From Nanobdellota archaeon (GTDB taxonomy: Archaea; Aenigmatarchaeota; Aenigmatarchaeia; QMZP01): DNA of 64,000 nucleotides. Below the pieces are notes generated by a model. That model was not told where the DNA came from, searched no databases, and worked only from the letters and a program-made list of their open reading frames with translations. Location of the stretch: assembly GCA_018816245.1 (NCBI GenBank), contig JAHIVW010000003.1, positions 248,001 through 312,000 of the forward strand. The letters run 5' to 3'. Made by a program: the position numbers and the translations under genes. Below, piece by piece: positions 10,147 to 20,249 of this stretch (position 1 is its first letter; each line of letters starts with the position of its first letter).

Positions 10147-11442
10147 ATGAAAGGAATACTATCGGGAGGAGCTGTAGCGCTGTTAATTCCGGCACTTGCC
10201 GTCGTTGCAATCGCAGCATCAGGCACATTGCTTGATACTGTCGGGCTCCCGGGAAACGTAATTTCAGTCGCAGGAACGTTTGATGGCACATACTACATGA
10301 CGGTCCCGTACCTCGGGATCGACCAGATCGACATCTATCTTCCCCCAGCACCAGATGCCGTGCCAGGGCCGCCGGCTGATCCCGCGACCGTGATCGCAAG
10401 CAAGAATATTGTCGACGCCGCTGATGGCGTGACCCCGGTCCAAGTGAGCGCCTTGGCCTGGGACCCGCTCAGAGAAGAACTGTGGGGCGCCTACCAAGAC
10501 AAGGTCTGGCTCATTGACCTTGGCGACCCGACCGTAAGCGACACGGTTGAAGCAACATTCCAGTTCAGTCCGTCCGTGCAGGCACCGGGCGAAGTCGGTC
10601 CTGGCTTGTTCAGTGATCTGCCAGGGGTTCCGATGGTTGATGGCCTGGCCTACGATGTGAGTGACGACTCCATTTGGTACAGTCCGGATATCCATGACAA
10701 CGTCTACCATTTCGCGTCAGACGGGACGTATCTCGGCAAGGTGACCCCGAAGAACGCAGCAGGCGTTGCTGATGGCGACGTCAGCGGCGTGACCATCGGG
10801 TCGAACAACACACTCTACATCGGCCGAGACGGGAATTCAGAGATCCGACGCATCGACAAGACCACGGGTGCCTTCATCAGCACCTTCGCAACAACGTCTG
10901 ACCGCGTCGAGGACCTGACGTGTGACCCCGTTACCTACGCACCGAAGGAAGCAATCCTCGCGAAGGACGCCTACTACCAGCTCTACGAAGCGTTCGAAGT
11001 CGAGCCAGGAACCTGTCCGCTGCCAGAGAAACCAAAGACCGAGAGCGAGCTCATTGCCGGGCAGCACATTGTCGTTGGCGTGGTGACCGTGACGAGTGAC
11101 CTCGACAACGTGTACGTGACCTACACCACGACAGGTCATTGGGTCATGGACGAAGTGCACCTGCAGCTTGGTGACGAGCTCGAGGACATTCCACAAACCA
11201 AGAAGGGCAACCCGAAGGTCGGCCACTTTGAATTCAATGTTGAATTCAATACACCTGTAACAACGTACTCGGTGACCAAGCCGATCAGCGAGCTGAACCT
11301 CGACGACAACGATGTCGTGGTTGCAGCGCACGCGGTCGTGACCGACACCGTAACCGGACAAACAGAAACCGCATGGGGTGACACACAAGGACTGCAGTTC
11401 CCGGGAAAGAACTGGGCCATGTACTTTGTGCACGAGTTGTAA
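10147..11442 (+). CDS. secreted beta-propeller-like protein
   Basis: Signal peptide MKGILSGGAVALLIPALAVVAIAASG then repeated blade-like segments. Confidence 0.6.
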   Translation: MKGILSGGAVALLIPALAVVAIAASGTLLDTVGLPGNVISVAGTFDGTYYMTVPYLGIDQIDIYLPPAPDAVPGPPADPATVIASKNIVDAADGVTPVQVSALAWDPLREELWGAYQDKVWLIDLGDPTVSDTVEATFQFSPSVQAPGEVGPGLFSDLPGVPMVDGLAYDVSDDSIWYSPDIHDNVYHFASDGTYLGKVTPKNAAGVADGDVSGVTIGSNNTLYIGRDGNSEIRRIDKTTGAFISTFATTSDRVEDLTCDPVTYAPKEAILAKDAYYQLYEAFEVEPGTCPLPEKPKTESELIAGQHIVVGVVTVTSDLDNVYVTYTTTGHWVMDEVHLQLGDELEDIPQTKKGNPKVGHFEFNVEFNTPVTTYSVTKPISELNLDDNDVVVAAHAVVTDTVTGQTETAWGDTQGLQFPGKNWAMYFVHEL

Positions 11443-11468
11443 AGGGGGAACGCCCCCGCTTTTTCTTT

Positions 11469-12017
11469 TTAACCTTTGAATGGAAAACCGAATCGAGAAA
11501 AGGCTTGCTGGTGTATTGCTTCCATGCTCATTTCTCGGTATGTCATGAGTTGATTTATGTATTTTGCTATTGCGTATGCGGTCTCATGATCAATGTCCAA
11601 TAGTTGGGTAAGTGTACGTGATTGTTGATAGTTAACCTCCTCAATAATAACCGATCCTTCTATTCCTCTGATGAATTCTGTCGAAGGTGGAATGCGACGG
11701 AATCCTGTTTCTTCAGCATACCTGATGTGACGTCGAGAGTGTTCTGGACGAAACCCATACGTTACAATTCCTGTATCGTCGTCGGAAAGAAGGGAAGCAG
11801 TGAATTCAAGAGGCGGGTCGAATGTCATTCCAGCAAGAAATGTTCGGTTCCCTTGTTGTTGAACTGGTTGAAACTCCATTTCCTTGTCAGGATACTGTTC
11901 AGCGAAGGTTGGCAAAGAATTTTGATAGATACCTCGCACTGCCTGAACGCAGAGATCACCATACCGCCACGTAACAACGCTGCTCTCAATCGATCTTTTT
12001 CGTGGCGATTCTGCCAT
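11469..12017 (-). CDS. hypothetical protein
   Basis: 182-aa ORF, no recognised motif. Confidence 0.5.
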   Translation of the reverse strand: MAESPRKRSIESSVVTWRYGDLCVQAVRGIYQNSLPTFAEQYPDKEMEFQPVQQQGNRTFLAGMTFDPPLEFTASLLSDDDTGIVTYGFRPEHSRRHIRYAEETGFRRIPPSTEFIRGIEGSVIIEEVNYQQSRTLTQLLDIDHETAYAIAKYINQLMTYREMSMEAIHQQAFSRFGFPFKG

Positions 12018-12051
12018 GGAAAGGCCTAAGAGAAAAACATTTAAAAGAACA

Positions 12052-12681
12052 CTACAACTGCTCCCGGATCTCTTTCCGGAGCTTGTTGTATATCTCTTCC
12101 ACGGACACCGGTTCCAGATTACAGAGTTTCTCCCGCTCCTTGAAGGTCACCACCGTGTCCTGCAGCAACACGCGAAGCTGGTCCAGTTCCTTCTGCGCCT
12201 CGTAGAAAAGCGTCGGGTCTTTCTCTGCGAAGTCTGCCTTGAGTTTGTGCACGAGCTTGGTGAACAGGTCGTCAGCCCTGTTCTCAATCCCCTCAGCCTG
12301 GGCAAGAAACTCCCGGTCGTGCTTGATGAGCTTCACCAGCAACCCAGCTTTCAGTGGGCGGAAGCGGCATTGACGCGACTCGATTCGGTTCAGGAAGTGC
12401 AGGAGATCGTCTTTTAGGCTGCCAACCGCATCACCAAAGGGGTGCTTGATCTGGAGTTCGAACAAGAGGTGCTGGACATTGAACAAAATCGTTTCTCCGT
12501 GCCGGAAGAGGCTGAGCGCACGGTTGCACAGCTTGGTATCGGTCTCTGTTGCTGACACCCGGTCTGCATACAAGTAGCGAGGGACGCTCTTTTGAATTTC
12601 CTTAATAGCAGAGAACGTTTCGTTCTTTGCTTCCCGCCAAGCACTGTCGAATTGGCCAAGCTCGTCGATCTCGTCGGGCAT
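12052..12681 (-). CDS. hypothetical alpha-helical protein
   Basis: 209-aa ORF; palindromic motif 40 nt upstream. Confidence 0.55.
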   Translation of the reverse strand: MPDEIDELGQFDSAWREAKNETFSAIKEIQKSVPRYLYADRVSATETDTKLCNRALSLFRHGETILFNVQHLLFELQIKHPFGDAVGSLKDDLLHFLNRIESRQCRFRPLKAGLLVKLIKHDREFLAQAEGIENRADDLFTKLVHKLKADFAEKDPTLFYEAQKELDQLRVLLQDTVVTFKEREKLCNLEPVSVEEIYNKLRKEIREQL

Positions 12682-12720
12682 GCATATATTTGGTCGTGCA
12701 AACGTAAAAACAGCAGAAGC

Positions 12721-12733
12721 ATAACGCTGTTAT
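12721..12733. promoter_or_regulatory. variant palindrome ATAACGCTGTTAT
   Basis: Inverted repeat ATAAC-N3-GTTAT 40 nt upstream of the 12681 start codon. Confidence 0.5.
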
Positions 12734-12792
12734 GGAACGCCAAAACATCCGTTTTGAACGTTTATAAACCCACCTTGCATAACATAGTCACC

Positions 12793-12814
12793 TTCCTATA
12801 GTATTATATAGGAA
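12793..12814. promoter_or_regulatory. inverted repeat TTCCTATA-N6-TATAGGAA upstream of EF-1alpha
   Basis: Perfect 8-bp arms overlapping TATA-like sequence. Confidence 0.4.
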
Positions 12815-12875
12815 AAAACGCGTACCGCAAAGCGGTTTTGCGCTTTTAACAGAAATCCAAAAGGAGTGAAGCACT

Positions 12876-14162
12876 ATGGCAGACAAGCCCCACATGAACC
12901 TGATCAGCTCTGGACATGTCGACCACGGCAAGTCCACATTGATCGGGCGACTGCTCTTCGACTCGGGGAACGTTCCCGAGCAGGAGATGCGAAAATTAGA
13001 AGCAAAAGCAAAGGAATTGAAACGTGAGACCTTCGAGTTCGCCTTCGTGATGGATAACCTGAAGGAAGAGCGAGAGCGTGGACTCACCATCGACCTGATG
13101 TACAAGGGTTTCGATACCAAGAAATACTTTTTTACCTTGATCGATTGCCCGGGCCACAAGGACTTCATCAAGAACATGATTACCGGTGCCAGCCAGGCCG
13201 ATGCAGCAATCCTTGTGTGTTCCGCAAAGGAAGGTGTCCAGGAACAGACCAAGGAGCACCTCTACTTGGAGCGTGTTCTCGGGATCAAGGACATTATCGT
13301 TGCCGTGAACAAGATGGACGCGGTCGGCTACGAGGAAGCGAAGTACAAGGCCATTAAGGACGAGGTTGGCAAGTTGCTCGCTGGTCTCGGCTACAAGATT
13401 GATACCATTCCGTTCATCCCGACATCCGCATGGAAGGGTGACAATGTTGTCAAGAAGTCCGAAAACATGGCATGGTACAAAGGTCCGACCTTGATCGAAG
13501 CACTCGATTCTTTCCCAGAGCCACAAAAGCCAGTCGACAAGCCGCTGCGCATGCCGATCCAGGACGTGTACACCATTACTGGTGTCGGTGCTGTGCCGGT
13601 TGGCCGTGTCGAGTCTGGTAAGATGAAACCTGGCGACAAGGTTGTCTTCATGCCTTCTGGAGCGCAGGCTGAGGTGAAATCCATTGAGATGCACCACAAG
13701 CAGATTCCAGAAGCAAAGGCAGGAGACAACATCGGGTTCAACGTGCGTGGTGCAGGCAAGGGCGACATCCGCAAGGGTGACGTCGTCGGCCATGCGAACA
13801 ACCCACCGACCGTTGCCAAGGAATTCACTGGCCAGATCATCGTGCTCCAGCACCCGACGGTGATCACCAAGGGGTACATGCCGGTCTTCCACATCCACAC
13901 CTCGCACGTTGCTGGCAAGATCATTGAGATCGTGAAAAAACTCGATCCCAAGACCGGTGAAGTCCTGCAGGAACATCCGGACATGTTGAAGAGCGGCGAT
14001 GCTGCCATTATCAAAGTCCAGCCTGCAACACCAGTTGCGATCGAGAAGCAAGCAGACTACCCGCAGCTCGCCAAGTTCGCCATCCGCGACATGGGCAAGA
14101 CCGTTGCGGCTGGGATCTGCATTGATCTTGTGCCGGTCGAGAAAAAAGCTGATAAAAAGTAA
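12876..14162 (+). CDS. tuf: translation elongation factor EF-1 alpha
   Basis: [21 protein letters not shown]; full length 428 aa. Confidence 0.98.
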   Translation: MADKPHMNLISSGHVDHGKSTLIGRLLFDSGNVPEQEMRKLEAKAKELKRETFEFAFVMDNLKEERERGLTIDLMYKGFDTKKYFFTLIDCPGHKDFIKNMITGASQADAAILVCSAKEGVQEQTKEHLYLERVLGIKDIIVAVNKMDAVGYEEAKYKAIKDEVGKLLAGLGYKIDTIPFIPTSAWKGDNVVKKSENMAWYKGPTLIEALDSFPEPQKPVDKPLRMPIQDVYTITGVGAVPVGRVESGKMKPGDKVVFMPSGAQAEVKSIEMHHKQIPEAKAGDNIGFNVRGAGKGDIRKGDVVGHANNPPTVAKEFTGQIIVLQHPTVITKGYMPVFHIHTSHVAGKIIEIVKKLDPKTGEVLQEHPDMLKSGDAAIIKVQPATPVAIEKQADYPQLAKFAIRDMGKTVAAGICIDLVPVEKKADKK

Positions 14163-14243
14163 TTTTGAGGTTCTTCCCCTCTTTCTCTTTTCTTCAGGGG
14201 TTAGCGGAAGCTTGATTTAAAGTTTAGACTGTTACCCAAGTGC

Positions 14244-15764
14244 ATGCTTGATCCATGGATCCGAGAAGAGTGTGGGGTTGCCGCGATTGTTGGGAAAGAG
14301 AAGCATTACCCTGCAGCTCGAATGGTTCGGGAAGGCATGCGATATCTTGGCCATCGGGGTCATGACGGATATGGAGTTGTTACGTTCCTTGGTGAGGACG
14401 GAAATCCGCCACTCACCCGTGCAGTAAAACTTGGTCCTGTCGGCGATGATTTCTCAGAATCAAGTTATCGCCGCATGCGAGGATCATCAGCAGTTGGTCA
14501 TAACCGCTATGCAACCTCAAATGCAAGGGGAAAGAAGTCGCTCCAACCGCTGATGGACGAACTTGGACCTGGCTATCTTTCACTTGCGCATAACGGGACA
14601 ATTGAGAACGGGATTGCCCTTGCACGACGGATGCTTGAAGAAGGAGAACGATTCACAACAGGACGGGCAACACAGCACGCTCCGTATGAAACAACCGTAA
14701 GTGATTCTGAAGTTTTTCTTCGATTGATTGGAAGAAGCGATGATGTTGTTACAGGAATCCAAAAAGCCTCACAAACAGTGCGGGGTGGGTATGCAGCTGT
14801 GGTCATGGACCAACAAGGCGTTCTCTACGCGTTTCGCGATCCACGCGGCATTAAACCACTCTGCATGGGAAGGAATGAAGACGCGGTCGGTGTATTCTCA
14901 GAGAATGTTGTTTTCAATTCATCGAATCTTAGGATGGAATTCGACCAAGATCTGGAACCAGGTGTTATTTACCGCATGAGCCGAGACGGGATTGACACCT
15001 TTGATCTTCCGGACAAGGGAAAAGTCCCTTATGCAGGCTGTCTCTTTGAAAACGTGTACTTTGGTCATGAAGGGAGTACGATTGACGGTGTTTCAGTTCA
15101 CGGAGTCCGGGTCGCTGGTGGCCGCATGCTCGGAAAGAAAGCAAAGGAAATGGATCTGGCCGTTGAGAAATACGTTACTGTCCCGATTCCGTTTTCAGGG
15201 ATGAGTTGGGCAGAAGGATTTGCTGAAGAGACCGGACGACCATTCACGTCATTCCTCCATCGACAACGCGAGCAGCGGTCATTTATTCTTGATCGCGATG
15301 AATACAGAAAGCGGGCAGCAATAGAGAAATTCATTCTGCTGAGAGAAGCAATTTCACAACATCCTTATGCACTCGTGGTTGATGATTCCGGGGTCAGAGG
15401 CAATGTGTCACGGCAGGTTGCGCGACGTCTTCGCGACGCTGGTGTCAAGGAATTACATTACTTCTTTGGGTTTCCTCAAGTCATTGCAGCATGCCCGTGG
15501 GGTGGCATTGACATGAAAACGTCAAATGAGCAGATGGCAAATGCATTTCCGCAAGAAGAAGATCTCCGAAAATTCCTCAAGGCAGATTCAGTCACGTTCA
15601 ATTTTGTTGGGGATCTTGTCGCAGCTATGAATAGTGCTCTTGTCAGAAAGCCCCCGTGGCGAAAGGAAAAGAAGATCGAACTCCATGATTTGTGCACACA
15701 CTGCATCAGTCGGATGAACCCGTTTCAGCTTCAAGAACACGAATTATACCCTACAGACACGTAG
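14244..15764 (+). CDS. purF: amidophosphoribosyltransferase (glutamine PRPP amidotransferase), divergent
   Basis: CGVAAIVG N-terminal nucleophile segment, LGHRGHDGYG, GHNRYAT, LAHNG, PRPP-type loop VVDDSGVRG. Confidence 0.87.
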   Translation: MLDPWIREECGVAAIVGKEKHYPAARMVREGMRYLGHRGHDGYGVVTFLGEDGNPPLTRAVKLGPVGDDFSESSYRRMRGSSAVGHNRYATSNARGKKSLQPLMDELGPGYLSLAHNGTIENGIALARRMLEEGERFTTGRATQHAPYETTVSDSEVFLRLIGRSDDVVTGIQKASQTVRGGYAAVVMDQQGVLYAFRDPRGIKPLCMGRNEDAVGVFSENVVFNSSNLRMEFDQDLEPGVIYRMSRDGIDTFDLPDKGKVPYAGCLFENVYFGHEGSTIDGVSVHGVRVAGGRMLGKKAKEMDLAVEKYVTVPIPFSGMSWAEGFAEETGRPFTSFLHRQREQRSFILDRDEYRKRAAIEKFILLREAISQHPYALVVDDSGVRGNVSRQVARRLRDAGVKELHYFFGFPQVIAACPWGGIDMKTSNEQMANAFPQEEDLRKFLKADSVTFNFVGDLVAAMNSALVRKPPWRKEKKIELHDLCTHCISRMNPFQLQEHELYPTDT

Positions 15765-15800
15765 ATGCACATAAAAAGATTTCTGACAATACTATACAGC

Positions 15801-16667
15801 ATGACGTTGCCAGTTGAGCGAGTGCAGCGTATGCTGCTCGGATGGTACGCCAAGAACATGCGCGTTCTCCCGTGGCGACAGACAACCGATCCGTACCATA
15901 TTCTCGTCTCCGAAATGATGCTGCAGCAGACACAAGTCTCCCGTGTCATCCCGAAGTACGAAGCGTTTCTCAACACCTTTCCTACAGTTGAACGCCTTGC
16001 AGCAGCACGACCTGGCGCTGTCATTGTCGCCTGGAAAGGGCTCGGGTACAACCGGCGCGCCATCAACTTGCACAAAGCAGCGCAAGCCATCCGGGACACG
16101 TACAACGGGGAATTCCCACACAAACCAGAACAGTTGCGAACCTTGCCCGGCATCGGTGAATATACCTCTTCGGCGGTTGCCACGTTCGCGTACAATCATC
16201 CGGTCGCGGTTGTTGACACAAATGTCCGAAGAATCATCCAGCGGGTGATGGGCTGGCCAACACCAATCGAAGAACTCATTGCTCTCCAAGCACAGCAGCT
16301 GTTGCCGAAAGAAGCACGACGGTGGAACAACGCGATCATGGATTTCGGCGCCATGATCTGCACAGACAAGCCGTCCTGTTCGCTCTGCCCGATAGTAGAA
16401 CATTGCCGTTACGAGAAGCTCCCGGCAGCTGAACAACAGCACTTTACATACGCGGTGAGAAAACAAGGAACTTTCAAAGGATCGGACCGCTACTTTCGCG
16501 GGCGCATCATCGACCTGCTTCGCTCCAATGGAGAACTCACCACAAACCAACTCAAGAAGATGCTCACCCGGTTTGGCACGCCGCAAAAACCCATGGCAGC
16601 GCTCCTCTCGGACTTAGAACAAGACGGTCTGGTAAAGCGAGTCGGTACAACAATCATGCTGCCGTAG
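15801..16667 (+). CDS. mutY: A/G-specific adenine glycosylase
   Basis: LPWRQTTDPYHILVSEMMLQQTQV, LPGIGEYTSSAVATFAY, C-x6-CxxC-x5-C cluster. Confidence 0.93.
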   Translation: MTLPVERVQRMLLGWYAKNMRVLPWRQTTDPYHILVSEMMLQQTQVSRVIPKYEAFLNTFPTVERLAAARPGAVIVAWKGLGYNRRAINLHKAAQAIRDTYNGEFPHKPEQLRTLPGIGEYTSSAVATFAYNHPVAVVDTNVRRIIQRVMGWPTPIEELIALQAQQLLPKEARRWNNAIMDFGAMICTDKPSCSLCPIVEHCRYEKLPAAEQQHFTYAVRKQGTFKGSDRYFRGRIIDLLRSNGELTTNQLKKMLTRFGTPQKPMAALLSDLEQDGLVKRVGTTIMLP

Positions 16668-17288
16668 CTACTCTTCCTGCAAGTGTTTCAACCGCGGGGT
16701 TTCCGCAAGTTGCTTTGCCTTCTCTGCAGCGAGCTGCGCAGCCGTACTCTCGTCGACCTTCTCGAGATCATTGATGACAAGGAGCATTTCCTGGGTTTCA
16801 GCATCCGCAGGCATCTCTTCCTTGGCAAAGGCCCGCCTCAAAGCTTCCCTGACGTGGTCGAGCTTGCCTTCCTCGATTGCCTTCTTCAGGTCCTCGTTGA
16901 AGAGGATCTTCCGGAGGTGATCGAGATCGGTGTTCAGGACCTTTTCCACAAACTTGTTCTTCTCGTCCTTCTTGTGATGCTCCTTCATGGCCTCGATGAG
17001 TAAGAGAACCTGGATTTCTTTCAAGTAGCCGTCAGCTTCCTGCATCTTGGCTGCTGACTCCAAACGGAGCGTCTTGATCTTGGAGATGTTCAGGAGCTTG
17101 ACCGGTTCGGGCTGGCCCTTGCTCGCGAGCATGAGGGATTGAATCTGTTGCTGGATGTCCTTGATGTCGTCGGAAATACCTTCGATCTTCTTTTCAGCAC
17201 GCATTCGCTCTTCAAGGATGTCGTCTCCCTTCAGATGGGTGAAGAGGTCCTTGCCGAAGCGTTCCTTGAGGAAGGATTTAAGATCCAT
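16668..17288 (-). CDS. coiled-coil hypothetical protein
   Basis: 206-aa highly charged helical ORF. Confidence 0.55.
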   Translation of the reverse strand: MDLKSFLKERFGKDLFTHLKGDDILEERMRAEKKIEGISDDIKDIQQQIQSLMLASKGQPEPVKLLNISKIKTLRLESAAKMQEADGYLKEIQVLLLIEAMKEHHKKDEKNKFVEKVLNTDLDHLRKILFNEDLKKAIEEGKLDHVREALRRAFAKEEMPADAETQEMLLVINDLEKVDESTAAQLAAEKAKQLAETPRLKHLQEE

Positions 17289-17325
17289 AGTTTTCTGAAC
17301 GATGCGGAGATTTATAAAGGGAATT

Positions 17326-17399
17326 TGAGCCCGGGGGGATTCGAACCCACGACCTCCTGGTCCGAAGCCAGGCGCTCTATCCAGCTGAGCTACGGGCCC
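17326..17399 (-). tRNA. tRNA-Arg (TCG)
   Basis: GGGCCCG...CCTGGCTTCGGACCAGG...GGTTCGAATCC...CGGGCTC. Confidence 0.94.
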
Positions 17400-17437
17400 T
17401 TGGCTGGTAATAGGGTGCGAGATGTTAATATATGCAC

Positions 17438-18226
17438 TTAGACTAGTTTTGCGGGGGGTTCTGTTGTTTCTGCCACGGCAGAAGGTGGTGTTTCGTCTTC
17501 AACCGGCGGTGCCAGCGTGTTTGCAAACGTTGGCAAGTCAACTTCGTAGGCATCTGCTTCTGCCTGCCGGACAATCCGTTCGTCGCCAGCAGCGTTCAGG
17601 AGAATGACGCATTTGCAGGAGGCTGCCTGCGCTGCACGAATGTCCGCGACCGTGTGTCCGACGTAAACTGCTTCTTCGAGCGGAACACCGAGCTGCGAAC
17701 ATAATGCAGGAAGTGCGTCAGGAAGCGGCTTGTCGCTGGTTGCGGCAAACACATCTCCAAGTTTGGTCATGTCTTCTTGAATTGATCCAAGCGCATTCCC
17801 GGTCCAGACCGCAAGCTTGATGCCAGCTGCAGCAAGTTGCTGGAACACCGGCTGCACGTTCGGGGTGATCGAAAAAAGCGGTGCTGCCTGTTCTGACTGC
17901 AGGAACTCATTGAAGGTGGTGGCAATCTTTTGGAGCGATTCGGTGTCGTATTCCCGGATCCCCATGGACACGAGTGTGTCGAGTTGCCGTTCCATGAGTT
18001 TTGGATCAACATTCGCGAACCGCATGCCCTGTTTCGTGAGCGCGTAGAACACCTTAATGCAGGTCTCCATGGCATGGAACTTCTCGAAGCCGCGGACCGT
18101 TCGAATATCTTTTTCACTATAACGGAACGGGAGGTCAATTGCAGAAAAGCCCTTGGTCAAACCCGTATGAATCGCGGTCGTGGCACTGCGGAGAATGCCG
18201 TCTGCATGAATGATCACCAGTTTCAT
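17438..18226 (-). CDS. HAD-superfamily hydrolase
   Basis: N-terminal MKLVIIHADGIL (degenerate motif I), VWTGNALGS, VYVGHTVADIRAAQAA. Confidence 0.75.
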   Translation of the reverse strand: MKLVIIHADGILRSATTAIHTGLTKGFSAIDLPFRYSEKDIRTVRGFEKFHAMETCIKVFYALTKQGMRFANVDPKLMERQLDTLVSMGIREYDTESLQKIATTFNEFLQSEQAAPLFSITPNVQPVFQQLAAAGIKLAVWTGNALGSIQEDMTKLGDVFAATSDKPLPDALPALCSQLGVPLEEAVYVGHTVADIRAAQAASCKCVILLNAAGDERIVRQAEADAYEVDLPTFANTLAPPVEDETPPSAVAETTEPPAKLV

Positions 18227-18266
18227 AGAACTCACTGCTCGAGTGTTACCCTTGGGGTATATAAGC

Positions 18267-18650
18267 TTACAACTGGTCTTCGAAGGTCCGGTTGATAATG
18301 AAGCGGGTGTAGTAGGCAATGTCCATGGTTTTTATTTGCTCGAGGGTGAACCAGCCGACTGCTGCTGCGTCATCCTTGGCATGGGGTTCTTCCTTGAGGG
18401 TGCCACGGAAGTAGTGGCATTTGAGTCGTTTGCCAACGCGGTTTTCTTCGACCGGATTGATGTCAAAGGGTTCTGGTTCTATCTCAGTTTCTCCGATTTC
18501 TTCCTTCGCTTCGCGGATGGCGGCGTCGCGAGGTGATTCACCTTCGTCAACATGACCGCCGGGAAGTGCCCAGGATCCCTTTTCCGGTGGAACACCGCGC
18601 TTGATGAGGAGAATCTTATCATCACGCTCAATCAGAATCGCTACTGACAT
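18267..18650 (-). CDS. NUDIX hydrolase
   Basis: GGHVDEGESPRDAAIREAKEEIGE Nudix box. Confidence 0.93.
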   Translation of the reverse strand: MSVAILIERDDKILLIKRGVPPEKGSWALPGGHVDEGESPRDAAIREAKEEIGETEIEPEPFDINPVEENRVGKRLKCHYFRGTLKEEPHAKDDAAAVGWFTLEQIKTMDIAYYTRFIINRTFEDQL

Positions 18651-19254
18651 CTTCTGTATCATCATCAACCCCTTGTTCAAGGGTCTTAAAAACGAGATAC
18701 TTGAGCACCTCACCGTCCTGTGCTTGAAGTTGATAGCCATGATCTGATGGTGTGATATACGGTTGCAAGAATGGATCATTTCGCAGCACCAGCATGAGTT
18801 CTTCGATGTCATTGTCCGGTCCAACAAGCCGCTCAACAAGGACACGAAGATTGAGCATGTTGTCATCGCCAGCGATTTTCTGAATAGGAGACGCAACCGG
18901 CGGTTCAAGACCGAGAGAACGATAAACCGTACTCTTGAATTCTGTTGTGTCAGAGATTGCACAAAAACTATCAAGCTGAGTGAATGCGTCATAACTGTTT
19001 CCGTTGCATGCGGCAAGCTGGCTCACTGCATGGTAAACAGATGCATTTGCTGGATCAGTTTCAGCGGCTTCTTTCAGGTATGTTTCCATCTCTTGGATGT
19101 CACCAAAGGTACGGATATCCTGCCAGAGCCCCGCAACCGTTGCTGCCCGGTAGTCAGGATCAAATCGTCGTGACCCCAGGAGTTCAAAGGCGTAGTCAAC
19201 GGCCATGCGCACGAGATCGGGGCGTGGATCCCCGAAATCGTCATGTTCGTTCAT
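18628..19254 (-). CDS. hypothetical protein (TPR-like)
   Basis: 208-aa helical ORF overlapping the NUDIX start. Confidence 0.5.
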   Translation of the reverse strand: MNEHDDFGDPRPDLVRMAVDYAFELLGSRRFDPDYRAATVAGLWQDIRTFGDIQEMETYLKEAAETDPANASVYHAVSQLAACNGNSYDAFTQLDSFCAISDTTEFKSTVYRSLGLEPPVASPIQKIAGDDNMLNLRVLVERLVGPDNDIEELMLVLRNDPFLQPYITPSDHGYQLQAQDGEVLKYLVFKTLEQGVDDDTEDVSSDSD

Positions 19255-19310
19255 AGCACGGTATGAACCGGCAGCTTTAAGTGGTAAAGTAGGCTTGTTT
19301 CTTCTTTGAG

Positions 19311-19323
19311 ATAACACTGTTAT
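19311..19323. promoter_or_regulatory. palindrome ATAACACTGTTAT
   Basis: Exact 13-mer between divergent starts 19254(-) and 19374(+); TTTTTAAA TATA-like box follows on + strand. Confidence 0.65.
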
Positions 19324-19373
19324 CCACAGAAACCTTTTTAAACAATAAGAATATATATTCATAACGTGATCCT

Positions 19374-19835
19374 GTGCCTCGACCGCAGCGCCCCCGAAAC
19401 GTGTGCCGTGAACCCAATATCACCTACTTCAAACCGAGAGGGGTGATGATCCAGGAACTCGAGCAGGTCACCCTAACTGTTGACGAATTCGAAGCGATCC
19501 GCTTGAAGGATGTTGAAAGAATGGACCAGATTCCCGCCGCTGAACAGATGACCATTTCACAACCAACGTTTCAGCGGCTCCTAACGAACGCGCGGGAAAA
19601 GATCGCTGATGCACTTGTGAATGGGAAGGCGATCCGAATAGAGGGTGGGCACTATACAATAGAAAGGAGAGGTGGTTTTATGCAAAATAGAGGAAGAATG
19701 GGAGGAAATGCTGCTGCTGGCCCTTTCGGGGAATGTGTCTGCACAAAATGCAAACACAGGATTCCACATCAGAGAGGAGTGCCATGCTATCAGATGAAGT
19801 GCCCAGAATGCGGAACCCCAATGACAAGGGAATAG
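19374..19835 (+). CDS. DUF134-family protein (GTG start)
   Basis: MPRPQRPRNVCREPNITYFKPRGV...VTLTVDEFEAIRLKDVE, HTH, C-terminal CxxC pairs. Confidence 0.88.
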   Translation: MPRPQRPRNVCREPNITYFKPRGVMIQELEQVTLTVDEFEAIRLKDVERMDQIPAAEQMTISQPTFQRLLTNAREKIADALVNGKAIRIEGGHYTIERRGGFMQNRGRMGGNAAAGPFGECVCTKCKHRIPHQRGVPCYQMKCPECGTPMTRE

Positions 19836-19845
19836 GAGGAATAAT

Positions 19846-20214
19846 ATGAAGATAGTCGTAAGTGCTTCAGGTCCGGATATTGAAAGCACCGTTGATGAAA
19901 AGTTTGGCAGATGTCCCTATTTTATTGTAGCAGAGATCGTGGACAAGACCATTGTAAGTCACAAGAGTATTGAAAACACATCCACAAAACAAATGACTGG
20001 CGCAGGCACCACAGCGGCACAGCTGGTTGCTGACATGAACGTCGATGCAATCATAACCGGTAATATGGGTCCAAGGGCATTTACTATCTTTCAGCAGCTG
20101 GGTATAGCGGTGTATGAAGGCAGAGGCATCATAAAAAAAGCCGTGCAAGACTTTATAGCCGGGAACCTCCGAAAAATGGAAAGTGCAAAATGTCCTAGAC
20201 ATATGTTTTCTTGA
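19846..20214 (+). CDS. NifB/NifX-family (dinitrogenase Fe-Mo cofactor biosynthesis-like) protein
   Basis: MKIVVSASGPDIESTVDEKFGRCPYFIV...TGAGTTAAQLVADMNVDAIITGNMGPRAF. Confidence 0.9.
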   Translation: MKIVVSASGPDIESTVDEKFGRCPYFIVAEIVDKTIVSHKSIENTSTKQMTGAGTTAAQLVADMNVDAIITGNMGPRAFTIFQQLGIAVYEGRGIIKKAVQDFIAGNLRKMESAKCPRHMFS

Positions 20215-20249
20215 AGACAAAATGGGAGACCTGGATTATTGTGATAGGG

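Noticed and set aside
12996-14051. 351-aa minus-strand ORF opposite EF-1alpha
   Set aside because: Antisense shadow of tuf
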